Assembly: GCA_964406375.1 (NCBI GenBank)
Contig: CAYORM010000054.1
Coordinates: 1-18,905 of the forward strand
Direction of reading: 5' to 3'
Source: CAYORM01 sp964406375
GTDB taxonomy: Bacteria; Pseudomonadota; Alphaproteobacteria; DSM-16000; Inquilinaceae
Length of the DNA stretch: 18,905 nt
Every line of letters begins with the position of its first letter. Within the stretch, counting starts at the first letter, position 1. Made by a program: the position numbers and the translations under genes. A model generated the notes under the pieces. It did no database searches and was not told the DNA's origin. It was given only the letters and a program-made list of their open reading frames with translations. Below, piece by piece: positions 5,828 to 12,493 of this stretch.

Positions 5828-7418
5828 AGAAGCCCTTGGTCTCGACGAAGCGTCGCCAATCCGCGAGCAATGCCGGCTCGCGGGCCAAAAGATCGCGGGC
5901 GATGAAGCCCTCGACGATCCCAGCGGCGCGGTGGAGGGCGGCGTCGGCCCGCCCCTCCAGCAGCGCCGAAATCAGCCGGCGCGTCGTGGCCGCATCGTTG
6001 AGATGGCCGAAATCGTCCTGCAGGCGCGACAGCATCCGCCCGAACCGCCTGGCCTTCCGCCCGCCATAGAGCGGGCGGAAGATGCCGACGAGATAGCGCA
6101 GCCGTTTCAGCCGGATCCGGACCGCGTGGCGACCGTTGGCATCGAGATGCTCGAGGCCGCGGCCGGCCTTCAGGACCCGCCGTCGCGCGGGGGTCAGCAT
6201 CTCCGGCGCGAGCGCGACCACCGGCCGCTCCAGCATCGCCTGCGCCTCGGTGGATGCTGTCAGACGCCAGCCATGCCGCTCGACCCAGGCGCCGATCGCA
6301 AGGTGAAGCGACAGATGCCGCGGATGGTCGAGCGCCGCGCGCAGCGCCGCCTGCGCCCTGGCCCGCGCCGTCTCGGCCGCGCGCCGGAGCGGCGCGAGAT
6401 CGGCATCGGGGAGGGCGGCCGCGATGGCGGGCAGCGTCGTGCCGAGGAAGACATCGAGGTCGCGGGCCGGTCCGGCCTGCGCGGCGAGCCACCCGGCTTC
6501 CGCGCGGAAACCGCGGATCTCGGGGCAGGGGGCGATACGGCCGACCAGCCACAAGACGCTGCGCAGCCGGCGCAGACCGACGCGGAGCTGGTGGACGCCG
6601 GCCGCCTCCCCCGCCATCGCCGCCGGGACATTCCCGGCGCATTGCGCAAGGCATTGCCTGAGGACGAGGGAGAAGGCGGCATCAACCGTCGCCTCTGGAG
6701 GGAACGCGGCCGCGGTGTCGGCGACGGCGCCGGGCGGCATGCCCGTCGCCAGCCACCATGCCCGATCCGATTTCGCCGCCGGCTGGAGCCGGAGCGGGAC
6801 CTCCGCCGCGAGCCACTGGCCGAGTTCGTAGAGAGCGGCGCGCTGGCCGGTGCGCAGCTCGAGCTCGATCTCATGCACCGGTTCCGCCCGCCCGGCCGCC
6901 TCGATCGTGCCCTGGTCGATGGCGATCTCGATCTCGGCATCGGGCAGGCGGAGCCGGCGGATCTCGCGGCGGATGCGGGTCTCGAAGACCGGCACCGGCG
7001 GTCCTTGGAGGGCATCGAGCAGCAGCCGGGCATGCGGATCGGCGAACCGCTCGGGCTCGGGCAGGTCGCCAGCGATCGGCGTCTCCCATTCCGCGCGACG
7101 CAGCGCGTCGCCGGTGTCCCCCGCCTTCAATGTCTGGATGCGCGACCGCCCGTCGCTGCGCACCCGGAGCACCGCGCGCCGGGCAGCGAGCGCCCGGTCG
7201 ACCGTATCGAAATAGGCGGTGACCAGCAGGCGCGTGCGCCGACGAACCCCGCCCAGGGCGTCGAGCGCCCGCCGCAGCGGCACTGCGTCGGCAGGATCGA
7301 AGGCGAGGCGCAGCTCGATCTCGACCGGGGCATCCGGATGCGACGACGCGGCGGCCGTCGCACCGGTCGCGCCGCGGTCCGGACTGGCGGTAGCCGGAGC
7401 GTCGTCGAGGTTGGACAC
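5820..7418 (-). CDS. CYTH and CHAD domain-containing protein
   Basis: The 532-residue protein joins a CYTH domain (~32-230) to a CHAD domain (~245-520) after a low-complexity 30-residue N-terminus. CYTH proteins bind or hydrolyse triphosphate compounds; CHAD is a helical domain rich in His and Arg/Lys that binds polyphosphate. In CYTH, the start motif reads EIELR, the family ExExK with Arg at the last place. RSRIQTLKAG, AEWETPI and PVHEIELELRTG follow. In CHAD the two conserved basic helices are visible: VHQLRVGLRRLRSVLWLVG (His 276) and RHAVRIRLKRLRYLVGIF (His 431). Initiation is at GTG 7418 with no obvious ribosome site, 23 bases after the LpoA-like gene's stop, so translation may be coupled. 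The likely role is in polyphosphate-linked physiology, inferred from the domains. No ppk or ppx gene is near. Confidence 0.92.
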   Translation of the reverse strand: MSNLDDAPATASPDRGATGATAAASSHPDAPVEIELRLAFDPADAVPLRRALDALGGVRRRTRLLVTAYFDTVDRALAARRAVLRVRSDGRSRIQTLKAGDTGDALRRAEWETPIAGDLPEPERFADPHARLLLDALQGPPVPVFETRIRREIRRLRLPDAEIEIAIDQGTIEAAGRAEPVHEIELELRTGQRAALYELGQWLAAEVPLRLQPAAKSDRAWWLATGMPPGAVADTAAAFPPEATVDAAFSLVLRQCLAQCAGNVPAAMAGEAAGVHQLRVGLRRLRSVLWLVGRIAPCPEIRGFRAEAGWLAAQAGPARDLDVFLGTTLPAIAAALPDADLAPLRRAAETARARAQAALRAALDHPRHLSLHLAIGAWVERHGWRLTASTEAQAMLERPVVALAPEMLTPARRRVLKAGRGLEHLDANGRHAVRIRLKRLRYLVGIFRPLYGGRKARRFGRMLSRLQDDFGHLNDAATTRRLISALLEGRADAALHRAAGIVEGFIARDLLAREPALLADWRRFVETKGFWR

Positions 7419-7441
7419 GCCGCGCCGTCGGCGACCGGTGA

Positions 7442-8698
7442 TCAGAAGATCGGGCCGGCGAAGCTCTGCGGCGCCGGGTCGATCACGATCGTCGTGCCGT
7501 CGGACTGGATCTCGAGGACGGCCAGTCCCCGCTCGACCAGCCCGTTCGGGCCGAAGCGGAAGATTCCGTCGATGCCGGCAAAGCCGGCGGGATCGCCGAG
7601 CGCGGTGGCGCTGAACGGGTCACCGAAGCCGCCCCGCATCGTCGCGAGGGCCACGACGAGCGCCGTCGCGTCATAGGCGAGGGTCGCCAGACGCGGCGGC
7701 CGCGTGCCGTAGATCGAGGCGTAGCGCGATTCGAAATCGACCCGCTGCCGGACCGTCGGATCGGGTGCCGCGTACCAGGCGCCGATCAGCGCCGACTGCG
7801 CGCCGCGGTCGGGCGTATCCCACTGGCCGGTGCCGAGGATCTGTGCCCGCATGCCACCGGCGGCGAGCGAGGGCGCGATCACATTCAGCCGCTGTCCGAC
7901 ATCAGCGATCAGGATGGCATCCGGCCGAGCCGCCGAGACGGCGGCGACGAGGCTCGTCGGATCGGCGATGCCGACATCGTAGAGCTCGGTCGTGACGATG
8001 GTCGCACCGCTCCGCAGCGCCGCGCTGCGCGCGGCCGCCGCGATGGTGTTTCCATAGGCGTTCGCCGGCGCCAACACGGCCACGCGCGACAGACCTTCCT
8101 GCGCCGCGAACTGGATGATCCGTTCGACCTGCTGCTGCGGCAGGAAGCTGAACAGGAAGACGTTGCCGCCCGCCCGTGTCGCATCGGTGCTGAAGGAGAC
8201 GACATTGATGCCGGCGCGGCTCGCCGCGCTGGCCACCGGCGGGATCGAATCGCTGAACAGTGGTCCGAGGATGATGTCGGCGCCCTCGGCGATCACCTGG
8301 CCCGCCGCCGTCCCCGCGGCGGCGCCGCCGTCACCCGAATCGCGGATAAGCAGCTGGACGTTGCTCGCGCCGGTATCGAAGATCGCCATCTCTGCGGCAC
8401 GCTGCATCGCGCGGCCGAGCTCGGCCGAGCCGCCCGACAGGGGCAGCAGCAGGCCGACCTGCGTCACACCGTCATCGACCGGCCGGCCGAGCCGGTCGAC
8501 CGGGCCGGCGAGCGGCGCGGGAGTCTCCGAGACCGGGGCCGCGCTGGGGGGGCGCGGATTGTAGGCGCAGGCGGCGAGCAGCGCCGCAGCCGCGCCCAGG
8601 ACGCCCAGGCGCGCGAGGAACCTGCGCTTGAAGCTTGGCAGCGGCCGGCCCATGGTCTGGGGCCACAGGGGCAGCGCAACGGACAGCGGTCGTGCCAC
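7442..8698 (-). CDS. penicillin-binding protein activator, LpoA/YraM-like lipoprotein
   Basis: This 418-residue lipoprotein has the periplasmic-binding-protein fold of the LpoA C-terminal half, which in E. coli activates the peptidoglycan synthase PBP1A. A long N-terminal region ends in a signal with KRRF, a hydrophobic run and lipobox LLAAC (Cys ~44). Then come a Pro-rich linker and a two-lobed sensor domain with VGLLLPLSGGSAELGRAMQ, ADIILGPLFSDSIPPVA, INVVSFSTD and AILIADVGQRLN. It lacks the N-terminal TPR half of enterobacterial LpoA, as usual in alphaproteobacteria. GGGAGG (8710-8705) touches the ATG at 8704 but lies 6 bases before the GTG at 8698, so I prefer the GTG. ATG 8653 would give a more standard signal length but has no ribosome site. 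Head-to-head with rsmI, as in the yraM-yraL-yraN neighbourhood. A Leu/Ile/Val-binding protein is the less likely alternative. Confidence 0.87.
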   Translation of the reverse strand: MARPLSVALPLWPQTMGRPLPSFKRRFLARLGVLGAAAALLAACAYNPRPPSAAPVSETPAPLAGPVDRLGRPVDDGVTQVGLLLPLSGGSAELGRAMQRAAEMAIFDTGASNVQLLIRDSGDGGAAAGTAAGQVIAEGADIILGPLFSDSIPPVASAASRAGINVVSFSTDATRAGGNVFLFSFLPQQQVERIIQFAAQEGLSRVAVLAPANAYGNTIAAAARSAALRSGATIVTTELYDVGIADPTSLVAAVSAARPDAILIADVGQRLNVIAPSLAAGGMRAQILGTGQWDTPDRGAQSALIGAWYAAPDPTVRQRVDFESRYASIYGTRPPRLATLAYDATALVVALATMRGGFGDPFSATALGDPAGFAGIDGIFRFGPNGLVERGLAVLEIQSDGTTIVIDPAPQSFAGPIF

Positions 8699-9687
8699 GG
8701 ACATCCTCCCGTCGTGTCGAGACCGGCCGCCGAGACGCGGCCCTGCCGAAGAGCCACGACCCTACCGGCCGCGGTGAATCGAGTAAACCGCAAGCCGGGC
8801 TGCCACGCGAGTCCCTCCCGCCGGTCGGGGCGGAGCTCGCCCCGGGGCTCTACGTGGTGTCGGTGCCGATCGGCAATCTGGGCGACATAACGCTTCGGGC
8901 GCTCGAAACGCTCCGCTTGGCCGAGGCGATCGCCTGCGAGGATACGCGGACGACACGCGCGCTGCTCCGCCGATACGGCATCGACCGTCCGCTGCTGCGC
9001 TATGATGAGCACGTCTCGGACGCGGTCACCCCGCGGCTGGTCGAACGGATCGCCGCCGGTGCCGCGCTGGCGCTGGTCTCGGATGCCGGCACGCCGCTCG
9101 TCTCCGATCCGGGCCACCGCCTCGTCCGCGCGGTGGGCAAGGCAGGACTCGCGGTGACGGCCGTGCCGGGGGCGAGCGCCGTCACCGCGGCCCTCACCCT
9201 CTCGGGCCTGCCGACCGAGCGCTTTCTCTTCGCGGGCTTCCCGCCGTCCAAGGAGACGGCGCGCCGGCGCTTTCTCGCCGAGCTCGCTGCGGTTCCGGCG
9301 ACGATCGTGCTGTTCGAGGCGCCGCACCGGCTGGTCGGCGGGCTCGCAGCCATCGCCGCGGCCATGCCGGGTCGGGAGGCGGCGGTGGTGCGCGAGATCA
9401 CCAAGCTGCATGAGGAGGTGCGCCGCGGGATGGTGGAGGCGCTTGCCGCGCATTATGCCGAGGCCGGTCCGCCGAAGGGCGAGATCGCGATCGTCATTGG
9501 TCCGCCCCCCGCCGCGGCGGCGGAGCCCGCGGATGATCTCGAGGCGAGGCTCCGTGCGGCGCTGACCGGCATGGGCGTGAAGGAGGCGGTGGCGGCGGTC
9601 GCCGGCGCCACCGGCCGGCCGCGGCGCGAGGTCTATGCGCTCGCCCTGCGGCTCAAGACCGGTGCGGATGGTGACGCCGAAAGGTGA
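8692..9687 (+). CDS. rsmI: 16S rRNA (cytidine(1402)-2'-O)-methyltransferase RsmI (start uncertain)
   Basis: RsmI uses S-adenosylmethionine to 2'-O-methylate C1402 of 16S rRNA in the decoding centre. The tetrapyrrole-methylase fold is unmistakable from about base 8842: LYVVSVPIGNLGDITLRALE, ACEDTRTT, LVSDAGTPLVSDPG, VPGASAVTAALTLSGLP, FLFAGFPP, TIVLFEAPHRL and VREITKLHEEV. A C-terminal helical tail ends the protein. The start is unclear. Between the GTG at 8692 and the conserved core there is no ATG, GTG or TTG in frame, only CTG (8743, 8800). The GTG gives 331 residues, longer than the usual ~280-300, and overlaps the 5' end of the divergent LpoA-like gene by 7 bases. yraN overlaps its 3' end. 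Confidence 0.93.
   Translation: MPRTSSRRVETGRRDAALPKSHDPTGRGESSKPQAGLPRESLPPVGAELAPGLYVVSVPIGNLGDITLRALETLRLAEAIACEDTRTTRALLRRYGIDRPLLRYDEHVSDAVTPRLVERIAAGAALALVSDAGTPLVSDPGHRLVRAVGKAGLAVTAVPGASAVTAALTLSGLPTERFLFAGFPPSKETARRRFLAELAAVPATIVLFEAPHRLVGGLAAIAAAMPGREAAVVREITKLHEEVRRGMVEALAAHYAEAGPPKGEIAIVIGPPPAAAAEPADDLEARLRAALTGMGVKEAVAAVAGATGRPRREVYALALRLKTGADGDAER
8705..8710 (-). promoter_or_regulatory. ribosome binding site deciding the LpoA-like start
   Basis: GGGAGG on the minus strand is directly next to ATG 8704 (spacing 0) and 6 bases from GTG 8698. Normal spacing favours GTG, which would shorten the protein by two residues. Confidence 0.5.
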
Positions 9688-10087
9688 ACCATCCGATGGC
9701 GCCGGCGGGCGCCGGGCCGCGGAACGCCGCGGGCGTGGTGCCGAGCGTCTCGCCATGCTGCGCTTGCGGCTCACGGGCTGGCGCATCCTCGCCCGGCGCT
9801 ACCGTGCGCCGGTCGGAGAGATCGACCTCATCGCCCGCCGCGGCGGCGTGATCGCCTTCGTCGAGGTCAAGCGGAGGGACGACAGACACACCGCGCTCGA
9901 GGCGGTCACGCCGGCACAGCAGCGGCGCATCGCCCGGGCGGCGGCCGCCTTCCTCGCCAGCCCCGCCGCCCCGGCGGGGCTGGCGCCGCGCTTCGACATC
10001 GTCCTCGTCCGCCCGGGGCGCTGGCCAGAGCACATCCCGGCCGCCTTCGACGTGCCCGACCCGTTGCTGCGTCGCTCCGGGTGGTAG
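9668..10087 (+). CDS. yraN: YraN family protein (UPF0102), predicted endonuclease-like fold
   Basis: The 139-residue protein belongs to the UPF0102/YraN family, which has a restriction-endonuclease-like fold and no firmly established role; links to DNA processing have been proposed. The core motif is present: GAERLAMLRLRLTGWRIL, then the nuclease-like VGEIDLIARRGGVIAFVEVK with Glu, Asp and E-x-K, and later RFDIVLVRPGRWPEHIPAAF. The ATG at 9668 overlaps the last 20 bases of rsmI, which suggests coupled translation; no strong ribosome site is visible, and the frame stays open upstream to 9635 inside rsmI. The rsmI-yraN order is widespread in proteobacteria. The N-terminus is more basic and a little longer than in E. 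coli YraN. Confidence 0.9.
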   Translation: MVTPKGEPSDGAGGRRAAERRGRGAERLAMLRLRLTGWRILARRYRAPVGEIDLIARRGGVIAFVEVKRRDDRHTALEAVTPAQQRRIARAAAAFLASPAAPAGLAPRFDIVLVRPGRWPEHIPAAFDVPDPLLRRSGW

Positions 10088-10127
10088 GGCGACGCGGTGT
10101 CGACGGACCGGCTTTCACGACTGTGGG

Positions 10128-10159
10128 CGGGGTGCAGGGGGCCGCATCCGCTCACCCCG
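10128..10159. terminator. hairpin downstream of yraN
   Basis: CGGGGTG (10128-10134) and CACCCCG (10153-10159) are perfect complements around an 18-base loop, 40 bases after the yraN stop. It may end the rsmI-yraN transcript or be part of a worn repeat; no T-run follows. Confidence 0.3.
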
Positions 10160-10223
10160 TCAACCCGGAGAAGGCTCGGATCGATCCATCGGCGCGCACC
10201 GGTGGCGCATCGGATGCCGACCC

Positions 10224-10245
10224 TCGCCCGCGTGGCGGCGGGTGA
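10224..10245. repeat. possible degenerate REP-like palindrome
   Basis: TCGCCCGC and GCGGGTGA form an 8-bp stem (one G-T pair) with a 6-base loop. The flanking minus-strand sequence would read RHAGEGRHP, a translation I associate with intergenic palindromic repeats in proteobacteria. Only one copy is in the window, so repeat status is unproven. Confidence 0.25.
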
Positions 10246-10293
10246 CGGACGGGGTGGCGCCGTCGGCCGGCAACGCCCACATTCCGGGGCGAG

Positions 10294-11115
10294 ATGAGCC
10301 GGCCCGATCCCCGTATCGCCGAGACGCTCGACCGGGCGGCCGCGGCGCCTGACGAAGCGTTTCCCCTCGCCGAGGCAGCCTTGGCGCTCGCGCTCCGGGC
10401 GCGCCCGGAGGTGGCGCTCGACCCCTATCTCGAGCATCTCGTCGCGCTCGAGGCGGATATTCGCGGGCGGCCGGGCGAACCGGCCGAGGCGCTGGCCGCG
10501 ACACTCTCCATCCGTTTCGGCTATCGCGGCGCCGTCGAGGATTACGACGATCTCGCCAACGCCGATCTGTCGCGGGTCATCGACCGGCGCCGGGGCCTAC
10601 CGGTCGCGCTCGGTATCCTGTGGATCCATGTCGCGCGCGCCGGTGGCTGGCGCGCCGCCGGCCTGTCCTTCCCCAACCATTTCCTCATCCGGGTCGAGGA
10701 CGAGGATGGTGGCCGGACGGTCATCGATCCTTTCCGCGAGGGCAGGGCGCTCGATGCCGCTTCGTTGCGCCAGCTGCTCAAGCAGGTGGCAGGGCCCGAG
10801 GCGGAGCTGGTGCCGGCTTTCCACGCCCCCGTCTCCGATCGTGACGTCCTGCTGCGCCTGCTCAACAACCGCAAGATCCGTCATCTCCGCCGCGGCGCGG
10901 CGCTGCCGGCGATCGAGGCGCTGCGCGACATGTGCCGGATTGCGCCCGCCCGGGGCGACCTGTTACGGGAGACCGGCCTGCTCGAGGCGCGCGCCGGGGC
11001 GCTGTCGGCCGCGATCGCGACGCTCGGGCGATATGCCGATCTCGCCGGCACCGGCCCCGAGGAGCGCCGCCGCACGATGGCGCTGATCGATGCGCTGCGC
11101 AGCCGGCTCAACTGA
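10294..11115 (+). CDS. SirB1/transglutaminase-like family protein
   Basis: The 273-residue cytoplasmic protein matches the SirB1 (YchA) family: a transglutaminase-like domain followed by TPR-like helices. The signature runs from ~75 to 150. It shows the tyrosine/asparagine-containing YDDLANADLSRVIDRRRGLP, VALGILWIHVARAGGWRAAG, LSFPNHFLIRVE (His 129) and TVIDPFREG (Asp 145). The His and Asp of the fold are kept, but no Cys stands where the transglutaminase nucleophile would be, so hydrolytic activity is doubtful, as is usual in this family. The C-terminal ~80 residues (LLNNRKIRHLRRG..., LRETGLLEARAGALSAAI) form TPR-like helices. GGGGCGAG directly precedes the ATG. It lies between yraN and gshB on the same strand, 30 bases before gshB. 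Its exact cellular role is unknown. Confidence 0.88.
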   Translation: MSRPDPRIAETLDRAAAAPDEAFPLAEAALALALRARPEVALDPYLEHLVALEADIRGRPGEPAEALAATLSIRFGYRGAVEDYDDLANADLSRVIDRRRGLPVALGILWIHVARAGGWRAAGLSFPNHFLIRVEDEDGGRTVIDPFREGRALDAASLRQLLKQVAGPEAELVPAFHAPVSDRDVLLRLLNNRKIRHLRRGAALPAIEALRDMCRIAPARGDLLRETGLLEARAGALSAAIATLGRYADLAGTGPEERRRTMALIDALRSRLN

Positions 11116-11145
11116 TCCGACCAACCCTGTCACGGAACCTTGGCC

Positions 11146-12111
11146 ATGAGCCTGCGCGTCGCCATCCAGATGGACCCCATCGAGACGATCGACATCGGCG
11201 GCGACAGCACATTCGCGATGGCGCTCGAAGCCCAGGCGCGGGGGCACCGGCTGTGGCACTACCTGCCGCAGGCGATGAGCTTCCGCGACGGCCGGCTGAC
11301 GGCGCGGGCGCATCCGCTGACGGTACGGGCGGTGCGCGGCGACCATGCCGCGCTCGGCCCGGCGGAAACCCTCGATCTCGGCACGCTCGACGTGATCCTG
11401 ATGCGACAGGATCCGCCCTTCGACATGGCCTACATCACGGCGACGCATTTCCTCGACCACGTCGCCGACCGGGTGCTGGTCGTCAACGACCCGACGGCGG
11501 TCCGCAACGCGCCGGAGAAGCTGTTCGTCACCCGTTTTCCCGAGCTGATGCCGCCGACGCTGATCTCCTCGGACCGCGCGGAGATCTTCGCCTTCCGTGA
11601 CGAGCATCGCGACATCGTCGTCAAGCCGCTGTTCGGCAATGGCGGGGCGGGCGTCTTCCATCTCCGCCCGGGGGACGAGAACCTCGCCTCGCTGCTCGAG
11701 ACCTATGCCCGGCTGTCGCGCGAGCCGCTGATCGTGCAGCGCTATCTCCCGGAGATCCGGCAGGGCGACAAGCGCATCATCCTGATCGAGGGCGAGCCGG
11801 TCGGCGCGGTGATGCGCCTTCCGGCCGAGGGCGAATCGCGCGCCAATCTGCATGTTGGCGGGCGGGCCGAGAAGGCGCCGCTGACCGACCGCGACCGCGA
11901 GATCTGCGCCCGGATCGGGCCGATCCTGCGCGAGGAGGGGCAGATCTTCGTCGGGATCGACGTGATCGGCGACTGGCTGACCGAGATCAACGTCACCTCG
12001 CCGACCGGCATCCACGAGATCAATCGGCTGGACGGAGTGCGGATCGAGGCCCTGTTCTGGGATGCCGTCGAGGCGCGCCACGCGGCCCGCGCCTCATCCC
12101 GGCAGGGCTGA
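11146..12111 (+). CDS. gshB: glutathione synthetase
   Basis: GshB joins gamma-glutamylcysteine and glycine using ATP in the second step of glutathione synthesis in the cytoplasm. The 321-residue product has the normal family length. An N-terminal domain begins LRVAIQMDPIETIDIGGDST and includes the hallmark LMRQDPPFDMAYITATHFLD. The ATP-grasp domain shows DIVVKPLFGNGGAGVFHL, IVQRYLPEIRQGDKRIILI, EGESRANLHVGGRAEK and the C-terminal FVGIDVIGDWLTEINVTSPTG, which carries the metal-binding Glu and Asn. A TTG lies two codons upstream at 11140; the ATG at 11146 is the more normal choice. gshA is not in the window. The gene is the last of the rightward rsmI-to-gshB run and ends in a hairpin. Confidence 0.97.
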   Translation: MSLRVAIQMDPIETIDIGGDSTFAMALEAQARGHRLWHYLPQAMSFRDGRLTARAHPLTVRAVRGDHAALGPAETLDLGTLDVILMRQDPPFDMAYITATHFLDHVADRVLVVNDPTAVRNAPEKLFVTRFPELMPPTLISSDRAEIFAFRDEHRDIVVKPLFGNGGAGVFHLRPGDENLASLLETYARLSREPLIVQRYLPEIRQGDKRIILIEGEPVGAVMRLPAEGESRANLHVGGRAEKAPLTDRDREICARIGPILREEGQIFVGIDVIGDWLTEINVTSPTGIHEINRLDGVRIEALFWDAVEARHAARASSRQG

Positions 12112-12132
12112 GGGGCGGCACCCCCCGCCCTC
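12110..12132. terminator. bidirectional hairpin between gshB and the small lipoprotein gene
   Basis: GAGGG-CGG pairs with CCG-CCCTC in an 8-bp stem with one bulged G and a 6-base loop. Its left arm begins within the gshB TGA. It stands 15 bases after the end of the convergent lipoprotein gene. There is no T-run. Confidence 0.4.
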
Positions 12133-12146
12133 GGAGCCGCCGGTGG

Positions 12147-12383
12147 TCAGGGCAGGGTGGTTGCCGGTGTGGTCGTGTCGCCGCGCAGCATCGGCGGCAC
12201 GGCGAGCGAGGGGCGGCTGATCGCGCCCGTCGTCGAATCGATCGGCTCACCGCTCGTCGTGTAGCCCGGATTGGCCGGATCCTCCGTCGGGCCGCCGAGC
12301 ACGTAATCGATCGAATCCTCGACGAAGCCGCATCCGGCGAGCAGAGCCGCCGCGGCGGCCGCGAGACAGAGACGGCGGAACAT
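12147..12383 (-). CDS. small predicted lipoprotein, function unknown
   Basis: The 78-residue product is a very short lipoprotein. It begins MFRRLCLAAAAAALLAGC, with Cys 18 in a clean LAGC lipobox, and continues GFVEDSIDYVLGGPTEDPAN into a Thr/Pro/Ser-rich, probably unstructured tail (ISRPSLAVPPMLRGD). GGGGAGGA lies 4 bases before the ATG at 12383 and sets the start; the frame is open upstream but without support. The residue after the lipid-carrying Cys is Gly, so there is no Asp retention signal, and outer-membrane sorting is possible. The gene follows polA on the same strand after 110 bases, with its own promoter-like pair. The PP-containing tail faintly recalls small alphaproteobacterial outer-membrane assembly lipoproteins, but I cannot support that assignment. 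Confidence 0.75.
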   Translation of the reverse strand: MFRRLCLAAAAAALLAGCGFVEDSIDYVLGGPTEDPANPGYTTSGEPIDSTTGAISRPSLAVPPMLRGDTTTPATTLP

Positions 12384-12448
12384 CGGGTCCTCCCCTGGAA
12401 CGCAAAAGCGGGTGACGGCACACGGCCGCACGGGGCCGGCCTCTGTCA

Positions 12449-12477
12449 CTCTTACCCGCGCCGCGGCCCGCCGTCAC
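12449..12477 (-). promoter_or_regulatory. candidate promoter for the small lipoprotein gene
   Basis: On the minus strand GTGACG (12477-12472), a 17-base spacer and TAAGAG (12454-12449) lie between the polA stop and the lipoprotein ATG. The -35 also falls in a small hairpin, GCCCG/CGGGC at 12466-12481, that could end polA transcripts. Confidence 0.3.
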
Positions 12478-12493
12478 GGGCTCTGCGCGGCGG

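Noticed and set aside
5931..7676. 581-codon plus-strand frame opposite the CYTH-CHAD gene
   Set aside because: The opposite strand encodes clear CYTH and CHAD motifs; this is its shadow.
11140..11145. TTG start for gshB two codons upstream
   Set aside because: ATG 11146 is the stronger initiator and fits the start of the conserved fold.
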